Source: Sipunculus nudus
Taxonomy: Eukaryota > Annelida > Sipuncula > Golfingiida > Sipunculidae
Assembly (NCBI GenBank): GCA_026874595.1
Contig: CM049321.1
Coordinates: forward strand, 12,757,479-12,821,478
Reading direction: 5' to 3'
DNA: 64,000 nt
Positions 25,311-38,737 of this stretch are shown piece after piece (positions within the stretch are counted from its first letter, which is position 1; each line of letters opens with the position of its first letter). The notes under the pieces are model-generated. The model was not told where the DNA came from. It saw nothing but the letters and a program-made list of their open reading frames with translations, and searched no databases. The position numbers and the translations under genes were made by a program.

Positions 25311-25934
25311 TGTTATTACGATACATTGACCGTCAGGTAGTTGTACCTGGATGTTCAAGGATGAGGAACACGTGAAAGCGAGAGTAATGTTTATTGATTT
25401 TTATCCTGCTCTCTGGTTGGCTGACGATCTCTTTTCCTCTGAGCCCGGCAGAACTTGCTTTTATTGATGGTGTAACAGTTGCAGGTAACAGAGCCAGGTA
25501 AGCTGCCTGTTGGTTAATTAGTTCAATGTCTTACAGGTGTATGCAGGTCATCTTAATGCTGCTACATGCATGAATGTGTGTATGTGTGTGCTTTGTGTAT
25601 CAATTTGTGTTAGCATGGGTGTTAATTGCTTTGGTAATTCAATTTAAAGTTAAATCAAAATAGTGCAATGATGCAGTTGTCAGCAATAATTTTGTTATTA
25701 TTATCATCCTCAGTTTGGTTACCACTGTCACAGGCAGGAAATTATGATTGCACAGAGGTAGATCACTGCATGTGAATCATGCGATAATGCTGTTATCACC
25801 AATAATTTTGTGATCATTATCAACAGTAAATTTATCACTGATATTCTCACGACCATGACTCAGTCCTGTGCATTTGTGTACTTACTTTTCATCAACTTGT
25901 TGAATATTTGTGGTGGATGCATGATACTTGAGAT

Positions 25935-26480
25935 GTATTTGAGTCCACATCATCGGAGTCCGAGTGCAAGTCCGAGTCCAGACCACTCTTTGAGATTTGC
26001 ATCCAAGTTCACTTTCTTCAGTCCTAGTAATTAGGAATTCAAGTCCTAGTCTCATTCTGATACAGATCTTCCAATTAAAAGAAATTTAAATAGGATTTAT
26101 GATATAATCATGCAAATTTTATGTTTGCTTACAAGTGCCCTTTACTTGAATGTTTAGTTACGTTTAGCTTCTGATGCAGAGCTCAAACTTGGTATATATA
26201 GTATCAGACTACCAAAACTCTTATCATCTGAGCCATGGAGAGTGCCTTGATTAGTTTAATAACTATTTGTTCAATCCATGTAAAATAGATCAGTTAATAT
26301 ATATATATTTTATAATATTCTATTAGTAGTTCATCCTTGTGCACAAACATTATATATGTGACAGTTTTCTTTATACTGGATTCAAGGTGCACTCAAGTTT
26401 CTGTTTTGAGTCCTTACCTCAAGTCCGAGTACAAGTTTGAATCCAGGGCCCTGAGTCTAAGTCCTAAAAAATGTGGACTA
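25935..26480. repeat. Two clusters of GAGTCC/AAGTCC pentamer-type repeats
   Basis: The clusters 25938-26050 and 26389-26475 are rich in gagtcc and aagtcc. The spacing suggests subterminal arrays of a decayed DNA transposon similar in flavour to the hAT-type element at 42483, but I found no clean inverted termini. Confidence 0.45.
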
Positions 26481-26884
26481 GAGCCCAAGATCACTGCATG
26501 AAGTAATGCTTAAAAAAAGTAATGTCATACAGACTGGATAAGTCAGAGTGACTGAAGATAAATCAGTTAATGATAAAGACTCACGTATGGTAGAGCACTA
26601 TCACCAGGAAGCATCTTGCAGGTCAAGTTTTTTCAAGGGCAGTCATTCTTTTGAGAAATTCCTTTGCAGTATGACATTGTTCAGTGATAAAACAATGTGC
26701 CTTTTTATTCTTATGTACTGGATCATTAATGAACAAAGTGTCAGCCCATGGAATAATTAACTACATGAGGTAATAATTTATTATCAGTTACCATTATCCT
26801 TGCAGCCGCAATTCTGAAATCAAGATAAGGTAATAAATTTATTCCACTATTCTTGCATTAGAATTCCCATTAAAAATTACTGAA

Positions 26885-27000
26885 TTAATTAAATCACACA
26901 TAATAATAAATATGATTGGCTTTATTAAATCACACTTAGTGTCAAATTATGACTTTCTTCATTAAATTACACATAGTATCAAATATGATTGACTTTATTA
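26885..27000 (+). repeat. Tandem repeat of about 37-39 bp, three units
   Basis: Units of attaaatcacacatagt followed by atcaaatatgattgacttt repeat with small changes. Confidence 0.75.
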
Positions 27001-30000
27001 AAACACTCAAAAAAAACCTTATTAAACCAAGCCATTCAACTGCATAAACACTGCCACAACAAATGCTTATTACTGAATACCGGTAGTTTCTATAAAGGCC
27101 AGTGCTGCAAATCAATGGGAGTACGTCACCATCATGTCTCAGACAATGACATACTGGATTGCCATCTTTTTTGCAGGCTGAAATTTCGCAGTTTCTTCAT
27201 CTTAACATTTCATGAGGTTTTCATTTTCGCGATTGCACGAGAACTTATGAAATCTAAGTATGGCTGTATATGTATTGATTTTAAATTTAAAATAAAACCT
27301 AGAATAACTCACTAATTTCTGGTTCAGTCATTCACTTATGACCAGTGTCACAATCAGTATATCTCGTGTGATTACTGTGTGTTTTACAATGGTTAATGCT
27401 TGTATGCTTGGGTCCGTTTGGGTACCATGCACAGATTACATTGTGACTATATGTTGTTTCCATAGGTATAAGAAGTAATATGTTTGTGCAGATGCATCAT
27501 CCACTCTTATCCATCTTAGTTGATGAAGCATCTTATTCCCGATGGTTTCATATTCGTGACTATGTTACTTTCACAAATATAACAAAATTAAAACCCTTGC
27601 GAATAAAAAGGCAACCACAGTATAAGACAGAAAATGTTGATTTGTTCAACTTAACATGAACCATTCAGAATTACATATGGATGACTTTGGGACTCCTCAA
27701 AATCCCCATGCTTCTTAACCCAGCATCCCAGTCACCACAAATGTATGGTCTTCCGATAGCCCTGAATATAGATAAATATAGATCTATATATAGTTAAATT
27801 GAAAGTGACATATTTATTATCTTGATCAAATAGTAAGCTGTACAGCTTCATCAGTCATTCACAGGAAGGATACTCACTGTACATTGAAGTGGTTCTAGAG
27901 TGACTTGGAGTGTACAGGGTTTGTATATGTGCCTCTTCACACGTGCATGAGTTTGCTAGCATTGGCTTGTCATTACAGAGCACTCGAGTCTGTCAGAGCT
28001 GTTTGTGTTAGATTGACAGATTTGTTTGTGGATCATGATTAATTAGTCAGGTTTTAGTCAGATTTATACATCAGACTACAACGCCTGTCTCTGCTATGGG
28101 TGTGTGCTTGGTTCACAGCCAACTGTACACCTGCAAAGTCAGCATGAATTCCAATGACTGAAAAAAAGTTCACATTTTACTGTATATGCAGCCAGGGCTT
28201 ATTCATATACTGTAGTTAAAGTCTATCTTGTATATATATATAAATTAAATTTGAATATTCCAAAACACTAGAAAACATGAAAATATAAAGAAAGAAGTTC
28301 TTACCTTATTCATGAAAAGCACATAAGGAAGGAAATGTCTTCATATTCTTGAAACTTGATGGACCAAATATTTAAGAATCAATACACAAGAAAATGGCTA
28401 ACTTAGTCACATGCTGGCCCAAGCATAATTTGTACGGTGTCCATGCATACTTTTTGTCCAGTAGTTGTGTTGATTGTTTTGTTATGCGTCAAGGTGATGG
28501 GGTTAAGCTGCAGTTGTATTCTTTCATTATAGTCAAGTGATAGTGCAAATTTGTCATATAGCTGTCATTAAATTTGATTATACCTTTTTATATTGACACA
28601 TATTTATTAAGGTTTTTGTCAGGGATATCTTTCCCAGTTCCTGCCCTGGAGAGTATTTGCATTAGTCTTCACTGCTGTTTTGTAATCCTGTTAAAATAAA
28701 AATGTTTAAACTAAATCTGTTTATAACCCTTTTGGATTACGCTCATAGCAAGAGGTATTTCAAATACAGGTTTCGGTCAAGGCTATAAAGGTAAGGTCAA
28801 GGTCACAAGAATAAAGTCAAGTTCACATGATTGAGGTCAAACTTTAGGTCGTTATGATGATCCTTCAGATTTGATGTAATTTCTGTAAGGAAGAACAAAC
28901 TTAATGATGGTTGATGTCTGGAGTGGCTGTCCAAACAACTGAAGTACAGAAAGGGTTCTTAGTGTGCAAGAACTTGTCCAGAGTTTCTTTTAGAGGCTCC
29001 ACAGACCCCAAGCTGTCTTCACTTTGTGGTTTCCTTGTCTTCTTACAGGCTTAGGCTGATGTGATGTAATCAATAACACTGGATAAACAAGGAGAGCGGT
29101 GTATTTATCTTGCTGTGTCAATTTTACGCATAAAGCCATCATGATCATCAACTATTGTTAACAGAGACTTGACAGAAGGATTGTAGAGTACTACATGAAC
29201 AATAGCAGGTCCCAACAGTCAACCAATACCCCCAGTTGGATGTTTGCCAATTTCCCTAAAGAAACGTTCGGTTGTTGACACTGCGAGCTTTGAGGATCAG
29301 CAGGCCTTACTGAATAAGATTGATTGAAGCACTGCTGCGATGTGAGAGAAAAATGGTTTTCCTGCCTCCACAGACCTATCGATTCTGGTACCTGTTCTGG
29401 GTTGGATAGTGGGTCATCTCTATTTTTGCTACATGAGCTCATTTTGTTTCACAGCTAAGCATAAAAAAGATAATAGAGAAAGATACCTCAAAGAAACAGG
29501 GAGGCTTCAGATGCAAGAAATTTTTACTTCATATGTGTAGAACTTTGGGAATTATTTAAAGACTGTAAAAGCTGGTTGTGCTGATCTTGCTCAAATCAAA
29601 TGCACTTCATGTGTTTTGGTTATAGGAAGTAACTTCTTGGAAAATTAGGTTAAAACTGGCTTCAATACACTTTGAGTTAAAATTCACATGGCAAAGCCTT
29701 CACTTTTCTTCTAATTAATTATATTGTAGCTGACAGCATTTTGATTGGTTATATGACCTAGGAAATTATCATGATAAAAAAATATGATTTATTAAGGTTT
29801 CCCTTTTTAGGAGAAGGGAAATTTAATGGAAATTAGATAAAAATCGCTCAAATCAGGAAAAATCATGGAACTTTGTATTAAAAAAGAACAAAAATTGTAA
29901 ATTGAAGTATTTTGTCTAAAGTTCCAAGTAGTTTATTCGCAGGATGATTTGTTAAGGTGCTTTTAAGAAAAGAAATCTCTTAAATAGGTCAAGATAATTT

Positions 30001-32440
30001 TCCTTGATTTCCAAAAATGCTTCAGGTAAAATCTAAATAAAAAATCAGGAAATTTCAGTTTTATGAACTGCTTGTAACCCAGTTATTTTTGCACCAATTT
30101 CAACCTCTGATCTCTGTGTTGTTTAAGGTAATTTTAATATGGTTTTCTGTTCTGACCAAACCTCCCACTTACCCTAATATATATGCAGTGTAATATCAGT
30201 TGAGACTAGCATAGACTTTCATTCATCTGCTTACACAAACAATTATTGAAATGACATACAGGGCTATGGTCTATTAGGTCTGCGTAAGAAGAATATCTCA
30301 GACATCTGAATTAATCTAAAACATTATTAAGAAAATACAGTGATAGAATGAATGAAATTTTAGGGTGTTTGAATACTAGGGAGATGGGTTAACTGAAGTC
30401 TGTCTGGATGGAAAATTGGGATTCAGGAAGGCCACATAAATGCTGTTTATGGTTTACTTATGTAATGCGGTTTGATGAACAAAATGATTGATTGTATGTA
30501 TATACACTACTCAGTCAGTCCTCTTGTATGACCTCAATTATACACGCAACCAATTATATTAGATTATTTGGTCTCTTTTTGTATGCAATTTACTTCAGTA
30601 GCAAATGCAATTCGGCTGGGTATTTATGTTTAGCATGGACAAAATATTTTGTCATAAAATGACTTGGTGCCATGAATTATATACAACCATATTATCGAGC
30701 CAGATTTACACATTGGATTATGGTTAAAGTGAATGGAATTGTGGGAAGCTGCAGGAAAAGATGAAATTGAAAATGTACACAGATGTAACAACTTTATATG
30801 AATAGTGTTCTTAAAATAATTCTCTTGGAAATGAAAGATTTTGAGTGTGATAATGGTGTGCATGGATTAAAAATCAAATTTTTAAATTCCTGTGATTAAA
30901 ATAACTTGCATTGGGTTGATCATTAAATTGCAATTTTTGAAACCCCTGATTTTTCTATTGGTAGTACAGAAACTATTCAGTGTGATAATATAACATATGA
31001 ATCAAAGGAAAATGGAAGACAGTTATAAGACATCTGATGAAGAACTAAGATGAGAATTAAGATCATAAAATGAGGAGTTTATTTCGTAGAAAGAAGATAT
31101 CTAGTCATATTGCCAAATATTTGATTTGGTTATGTAAACTAGAATAATAAAATTGTTATTTCTATGACAAATTAATCACAGCTGCGCTCTATATAGAATA
31201 ATGGGAAAATGAAATAATATTTCTTCTACAAACCTCAAATGCTGGTTCATTTAATTCACCCATGTAATGTCAGAGACTTGTGATAACATTCTCCTGCACT
31301 TAAAAACACAAGACTTGATTGCCAGAGCTTTATATAATTTCATCAGCGACGAGAAAAACTGAACAACGCCTGGAAAAATATTACTCTATTATCAGAATGG
31401 TTCTGAAGAGGTGAACCTTGGAAGATTGATGAGGACCTGGTTAGGGATAGTGAAGTTTATTCAGAGCAGGCCTATTATATTAGATATTTCTGTAAACCAT
31501 TGTACTGTCTGGGTGGTCAAATCATTTTTTTGCGTTTCGCATGTTTTTCCTGACTTTTCTGTTCTTGCGGTGAATTGGCTTCTATTGATCCAGATACAAG
31601 TTCATAGACCCCAGTCTCCCAAGTTTATGACACGCGTGGCTTTTGTTTTCCCAGCGATATGAATTGAGTGGCCCTCTCCATGTTATTGGGCACCCGTCGT
31701 AAATTTAACTGGGTCCCTTGGTTGGGTCGTTTTTGTTTGAGTGCCAGGGGAGTAGGAGGCGGTATTTTTCAGACAGATTGCCACTTGTTGATGAGTGGTT
31801 GTAAAAGCACTTTCACAGGCTCTGATGGCCATTGTAGGTTAGCTCAATTAGGTGACTTATGGTAAGATGATGAAAGAGTTAATGGTAGCTCCTGTTTATG
31901 ATGAGCTATAATTAATAAATTGATGGTCTTCAAGATCATCTAACAATGAATATTTTACCATCGCTTTATAGTTTGCTCCATTCTTTTCTTGATTATCTTA
32001 AACCAGGAATGATGGCGTTTTTTCTCTAAATGGGCATTTTGAAGAAATCCATGTAAATGAAAATTCTGTTGACTGTTAATATTATGACAGAAGAGTTATT
32101 TATTAGAAACAGACTGATGCCTTAATAACATGATGATTCCTAGGCCTCTGTTCTGAAATCCAGACGGTTTAATAAAACCTAGCTGTCTTATTTTTCTGAC
32201 TTTGTTTTCAGTATCTTCATTCAAAAAGCACCATCACCTTGCAAGTTCCAACCATGGATCTATCTGATGAAAAACTGTAGTTAAAAATCCATATGGTTTG
32301 TTCCTGATTATCATATGATTATGTTTATCATCATTTACTTGCCAGCGCCATCTACAGGTCATGAACTTTACTATTTAATAAACAGGTGGCAATTAAAAGA
32401 ATGACGTAAAAGTTAGCTGGGATGAAAAGAGTTGTGGTTT
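27001..32440. other. Intron sequence, no gene seen
   Basis: Mostly unique AT-rich DNA. Short aaggtcaaggtcaca-type repeats occur at 28775-28850. The stretch 31560-31870 is less AT-rich. All open frames are under 110 codons and lack domains. Confidence 0.4.
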
Positions 32441-32475
32441 GTGGGCGGGGCTACATAAAAGGGGGCTGAGCTACC
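32441..32475 (+). promoter_or_regulatory. GC-box plus TATA-like motif, possible intronic promoter
   Basis: GTGGGCGGGGCTACATAAAA shows a GC box eight bases before a weak TATA-like ACATAAAAG. No open frame of note follows, so this is only a motif match. Confidence 0.2.
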
Positions 32476-33769
32476 CATACAGCTGTGCAATTAACGTGTG
32501 AGGTGATGTATGATTGATGGGACATTTCTATCTCTGCTTACAACAAGTGGAAAATGACACAGAATTGTTCATGCAGTAGCTGGCCCCTTTGTTTCCCTGA
32601 TAGTGGACAAATTCACCATCACCTTTTGATAAAAAATTACTTTGTTAATTACATGCCCCTTTCTTCACCAAACCCCAGTTGCATAGGTTTTGTTGTGACA
32701 AAGAAAATACCATCTGTTTCATCTTAGAATCCGATCCTGATAAATTTGAAACTTGGTGAAAATAACACTATGTATATTTTACTTATTGATATTTGTGATG
32801 TCAGTATTTTGATACTGTAAATAAAATTCTCAACTGCATAGCTGTGTTTTCATAAGTCGCATGACCCACAGTTTTAAAAAATTGTTTATTATCATGGTTT
32901 ATAAGAAGTAAGGTATGTAATAATATGAAAACCATTATCGGTCAAAATTCAAACTTGAAAATGAAGGTAAAGTGAATAAGTTTGTACTTTGGTTTAAACT
33001 TTTATATTTACTTCAGTATACCATTTTACATACTTGGTATGTCAGAACTTTATGCATCATATAATATGATAAATGATTATAGCTCTGCTGTGCTCCTTTT
33101 TATTTCTTAGCCGCCCATGTTGACCTGTAACCATTCTCCCCTGGGTGAAAAGGGCAAACCATCATGTTAAGATCTTGGTCGGGGGTCCTACATTGCAGTC
33201 AGTTCCTTGACCATTTACAGATTTATAAATCTCCATGTGGTCTTAAACCTAAAGATCTTGTTACTTTAACATTTTGCTCAGGGGGGAAATGTGGGGCCAA
33301 TCCCCAATTTAAACCAATGGTGGTGGTGCCACATGTCTGGTGTTCTGACCACCTTGCTAGAAAAGCAATCTTCACTAGTTGGACAGTTTAGTCCACTCTT
33401 ATATGCACCCTGTAGCAATATATTGCACAAATTTGTATGAAATATTAATTTTACAATGTTATAATGGCCATTATGTATATACCGTAATGTCTACTTGAAT
33501 TCGTACAGGAAAATATAATTATTTTTCTCAGTGTGTGAATTATTATATGAAAAATATGAAAAATTAGAATATTGCAGGAGAGAAGATCGTTTGACACCTG
33601 AGAACCGGCAATGGGCGATAATAGATGATGTACGGCAACTCCCATGTTAATTATTATTTAACACTTGTTCGGGAATATATGTGAGCGCTGCCTGTGACGA
33701 AAAAGATATCCAGTTTATCCCGTAACTGACATTTTATAAACCGGTGTTTTATATATATATGTATAATAT

Positions 33770-34140
33770 ACAGGGTTTTAGCCGCGCCGGTCGGGGGTAA
33801 CCGGGACGGCCTGTACTGCCGGCCGTAACAAACTTAACATTCGTAACCCACAGACCGACACAAAAGATCATAAAGATCGTCAAAAATCCAGCTACCGGCA
33901 ATAGAACTTCAGTAATTCATTACCCAAAACTGTTAAATTTGTACCTCATTAGTATGTTAACAAATTTATTTGATCACGGCTGTGGTGCAAACAAAATTGA
34001 CAGGAGTCACTGATCACCTGAATATTACACATCAAATAAATCATTGGTAAACAAACAAGCAACGAAGCGACATGAAAGGAAAACATCATTAGCCCCAGGG
34101 GTCTCTCACGGCCTACAGCGGTGCGTAGCATCATTAGTGG
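33770..34140. promoter_or_regulatory. GC-rich start followed by unique sequence
   Basis: At 33782-33832 the sequence is strongly GC-rich (gccgcgccggtcgggggt, gcctgtactgccggccg), which is unusual for this intron. It could be the edge of a transposon beginning CAGGGTTTTAGCCG at 33772 or a small CpG-rich regulatory site. I found no matching right terminus. Confidence 0.25.
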
Positions 34141-35341
34141 TAAGAAAATGGGTTATTGTTTTGTAATACTTCATGGCAACATTTAATTCATTTACGAACA
34201 TTATTTGTGTGGATTGCAGAACACGCCCTAATAAAATGGTAATGGTGATTTTCTTAGGGCGTTAATGGAATTTATTCGGGGTGCCACCTGGCGGCAAGTG
34301 AACTTATTACAGCCGTGAATATGTAATCTCAGCAGATTTATTTATATATTTCAATAAATTGTTTATGTTACCCGTTTGGTAATTTCAGTGGAAAGAAATA
34401 AATGAAAAAAAATATATGTTTATCATATTTTTAAACTGGGACGTACTGGGACGTACTGGGAGTAACATAAAAGGGGGAAAAATTGGTAGGTTTGAACTAG
34501 GGGCATATAGTTGAAACTAAAGCAGTGCATGCGCCTTTAACCAAATGGCCACAGTAACCAACGATTTACACGGAAGTTTTTATTTGGGAGATTCTAATAA
34601 GATTTATACAGCGGGAAAAAAATTAATTATTTCACGGTTATAACCGTGATTTATCAAAATAAAACCCTTGAAGACAGCGGTATATCCTTTGTAGCTGCGG
34701 TTCAAAGCACTCTGACGATCTCCATTTAACCTTTGATGTCTTGTAGCACCAGGTCATGCCTGTGATCAGTGGTCCGTGCGAGGTTTGTCCCAAGTGGATT
34801 ACTAGTATATGATCATCAGCTAATGTGATTTTTGTCCCACTTACAAATCCTTCTTATTATATTATTAAGTAAACAAAATATTATCGATTAAGACACATTT
34901 TTACCTCGAGTTCTATTGTTCAAATTACATTCATGCTGTAACAAGTCTGAAGCAAAGATGGCCCATCGGTATCAGTTAAGCGACAGTTTTTCCTATTTAC
35001 ATACATGAAGTCGCAAATCTGATAAAATTGTTCCGATAAATTATCATGTTACTTCCTCGCACTAAGACATAAAGATGTGTTGTTATCAGGTTAACAGCGT
35101 AGACATTTGATTCATCTCCACATGCAAAACCGTTTTAATCATAGCTACAATTACTGTTCATACGGACCGCCAGTGGTCACCGGCAATAGCTAATATCGGC
35201 ACAGTATGTTGGTGTACGAATTCATATATGTAATATAGAAAAATATGATTCAGGAAATTTATAGTGTGCGAACTAATGAAGGATACGAACTGATGTAGAC
35301 ATTACGGTACCTCTTGTAATGTAATGTGGCTCATTCCTTAG

Positions 35342-35767
35342 TTGGAAAGCTATCTGCCTTTACTTTGTGCACATGATGAGCTAAGTGATATGTGGGGAAA
35401 GCTTTTATTCACTCTAGTTGTTTTATCAGCAACAAATCAAATGCCTTGCAGAATTCAAAGTGAGGTGCAAAGAAAAATAAATTCTGCACTATTCATTTTG
35501 CATTTACCCATGTGTAATATAGTGATCACGGGATTTGGTATTGTGTGTATCTCCTACGGATGCAGTATCATTCAGCATCCTTCGAAATCATCTGTCCATT
35601 ACCATGTGCAGTGTTTTACCATCCTCCTAACAAATACTGGACACAATTTTATACTGCATTCTGCAAAGCGCATCACGCTGGCACATACTGCGTGCCTAAT
35701 AAAGGCAAGTTTATTCACAATACAACAGGAGTGTCTGAGGGGAAAACCCCACCACGAAAACGTTTAA
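35342..35767 (+). other. Longest intronic open frame (141 codons), unrecognised
   Basis: An open frame of 141 codons with a second overlapping frame (35545-35772) in another register. It contains cysteine- and histidine-rich stretches but no motif I can assign. It has no evident splice signals or promoter. In AT-rich DNA this length is unusual but possible by chance. It may be a remnant of a transposon protein. Confidence 0.15.
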
Positions 35768-36044
35768 ATTGATTATATATTGATCCCTGGGAGACCAGTT
35801 TGTTGCGTTCACACTTTTGATAAATCATCTACTGGCATGCATCCAAGTGCTCACGGAGGACAGCTCCCGTCCCCCTCCCCCACCGCCAGCAAGTGTCCTG
35901 ACCCTTAACAGTAACATGTTGATTAACGCAAGCTTCCGCTGAGTCACATTCAGGGTTGAACGGCATGTCCTGAGTGTAAAAATGTCAAGGACTCGGAAAT
36001 TATTGATTTTCTTTCATCCTTGATTTAGTTTATTATAACGTTGG

Positions 36045-36500
36045 TAATAGCTAAGGATAAGCAGTGTTCTGAACTCTTTACACTAATTACTGAAGAGCAG
36101 GCCAAATAAAGGTTTCCTCATTAAAAACTGAGGAAAACAACATGGTGAAAATAAATTTTACAGGTTTCTAGCTGTGCATATGATCTAACTTTGTGATTTT
36201 ACAGCTTATGATGCAGTTTGTCAGATGAATAAATAATCAATCAGTAGAAAAGGTTTTAAATGTTACCGTCACAGATTTTAATAGCTAAAGATAAGCGGTG
36301 GTCTGAACTCTTTACACTAATTACCAGAAAGCAGACTCAATAAAGGTTTCCCCATTAAAAAATGAGAGGAAAAATGAAATTCGAAAATGAATTATATAGA
36401 TCTACATTTATATCTAAATTTTCAGTTTTACAGCTTATGATGGAGTTTGGACATATATTTAAACAGTAGATGATGTTTTAAATATTTTCTTCTCAGATCT
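36045..36500 (+). repeat. 234-bp direct tandem duplication
   Basis: Unit 1 (36045-36278) and unit 2 (from 36279) share taatagctaaggataagc, tgaactctttacactaatta, aataaaggtttcc and ttttacagcttatgat in the same order. They have diverged moderately. Confidence 0.8.
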
Positions 36501-36629
36501 TGTGCATAATTTTGAATCTAAGCCAATTTTGTGTCTTTCTTGGGAGACATATACCCCTGATTATGTTACAGTAGCATTAGTTGTAAGAACCATTTGTATG
36601 TACAGCAGTTTGGGGGTGGAAAGGAAAAT

Positions 36630-36631
36630 GA

Positions 36632-36676
<45 letters not shown>
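36630..36676 (+). repeat. GA dinucleotide microsatellite
   Basis: GAGAGA run with a few interruptions. The frames read on both strands here are repeat artefacts. Confidence 0.95.
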
Positions 36677-36679
<3 letters not shown>

Positions 36680-37373
36680 AGGGGGGCAGGGGAGTGACAA
36701 GGAAATATACATGAATTCTAAATAAAAAAATGAGAAAAGAGTAGAGAATTTGTCCTTATAGTAATCAAAGTATGGCATAAAAGGAAAAAAAGCAAACAGA
36801 TTTTGTTTAATAAAAATTGTATTACAAATGAACTTATAGAATCCTCTTTGTGTTATGGTTGTCAATCTTTAGGTGGTCTGCTGAAAGCTAGCTGCCACCC
36901 AGGGTGGATGTAGATACCCCTCCAGTCTTTGGCCCCTCATCAGCTGTCATCAGTAACAGATGACTGTCAGCAGCTGCTGCAGTTCTAGGAGAAGTGCTGG
37001 ATCTCTGTGGTCCCAGCTGCCGAATGCAGAGACAGACAGCACAAGGCTGATCATGTTGTTATTGATACAGATCTAGGGCTGTATATTTCTATAGCTGGAT
37101 GTATACATTCCAGTACAGCACTGTTCCAGCTTTTCCCATGCAGCCAGGTACCCCCTTCCACAGGGAGCAGATTATGTTAACCACAATGAGCACCAATTGA
37201 AGATTTAATTTGAAATATATATATATTTATATATGTATAGATGGATTTCTCTAATATCCAACATATGTATTTTGCATTTAAAAGGGGTTCTTTGGCATCA
37301 CTTACTTGACATAATGCAGGGAACTCCATGCTCTTGGCATGTTTGGATTCATATCAGTCATAATCTAACTTTA

Positions 37374-38410
37374 ATTATTAGTGAACCTGTGAGCTTATGC
37401 GATGGTGTGGCGTTGTCGGTGGTCTGTACGTTAACCCATACTATCTTGAAAACGGCAAGAGTTAGCATCATGAAATTTTATGCAAAAAATTAGTCATCTA
37501 AAAAACTATGTCGGATTTTGCTTATTTTTTGGCTAACTGCATTTTCTTAGATTTTACAGGGAAAAAGCTAAAAACACTTTAAAAATCTTCTTCTCCCAAA
37601 CTGTTCAGCCAAATTGTCCAATATTTCACAGAAATGATTCCTGGAACAATCTTTCTCAAGTTTGTTTGAAAGGTTCAAGTTCAGTGATTTTTGGCCGAGT
37701 TACAGGAAGTTGAACTTAGTCATCTGTCCAAAAAAAGCAAGGTAAAATCACAATCTCAGAAATGGCTGGAGCTATCATCACCAAATTTTATGCCAATGTT
37801 GTTCACATGAGACATATCTGAAATTGTGGTATTGGTGGCGCCACCTGCATTGGCCTTTTTTGTACATGGGTCATCAGTGCCTGTATCATACTGACGGCTA
37901 CAAAAAAACTTCTTCTCTGAAACCATATGGCAAAAATAATATCACACAGAAATGATCCTAGGGTAGTACTTTCTGAAGTTTGTTCAAATGGTCTCAGTTC
38001 AGTGATTTTTGGCTGAGTTATAGGAAGCTGAATTTAGTCATATGCTGTAACAGCTCATTTTAGCTCAGTGGCTAAAAAGATCTTCTCCTCAAAAACTGCT
38101 TGGCCAAATTCTAAAATCTCACTCATTAATTATCCTTAGATGTTGATAATTCAAGTTTGTTCAAATGGTTTTGGTTCAGTGAATTTTGGCTGAGTTATGG
38201 GAAGCTTAACTTGGCCATTTTGCTGTATTTTCCCATATGAGTTATAAACCTGTAAAATGTTTTTTGACTGATGCCACTGAGGCCATTTTGTTAAATATTT
38301 TACAAGATTAATCCCCTGAATAATTCATATAATAATTGTCTTTTATGGTTCCAAAGAATGAATTATCGCTGAATTATAAAGATTGAATTGAGTCATTTTA
38401 CAATATATGT
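37374..38410 (+). repeat. Tandem-core dispersed repeat, copy 1
   Basis: It begins attattagtgaacctgtgag and continues gcttatgcgatggtgtggcg, the same head as the copy at 38738. The body is a series of decayed monomers, each with a cttcttctc…gccaaat…cacagaaatgatcc segment (37585, 37907, 38085), plus a GGTGGCGCCACCTGCA box near 37833. Probably a non-autonomous element in advanced decay. Confidence 0.7.
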
Positions 38411-38737
38411 TAGCTGTGTGAAGCAGATACATCTAGCCTGGCACCAGTTTATCAGCATTTATTACATCATGCCTCTAGACATTTAGATTTCAGGTTATCT
38501 ATGGTTAATATTTACAAGAATGGTTTTTAAAAGCTTTAAAAAAATGTAGATTTATGATTTTTAGATATTCCTCATGCCAGGCAATGTTTACAATCACAGG
38601 TATACAGCTACTGTGGGTATATAAAGACGGCTGTACATGGATTATAAATAATTGGTATCCATAGTCAACTTGATTAAAGATTTTGCCATCAGTGAGATGT
38701 ATCTGTGTTACAATTTTGCATTCAGTATGCATCTGTA

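Noticed and set aside
25761-26500. gatcactgcatg at 25761 and near 26490 taken as a target duplication
   Set aside because: No inverted or LTR-like termini adjoin the two copies; likely coincidence.
36502-36865. Frames rich in RE/RA on plus and SL/SP on minus
   Set aside because: Translation of the GA microsatellite.
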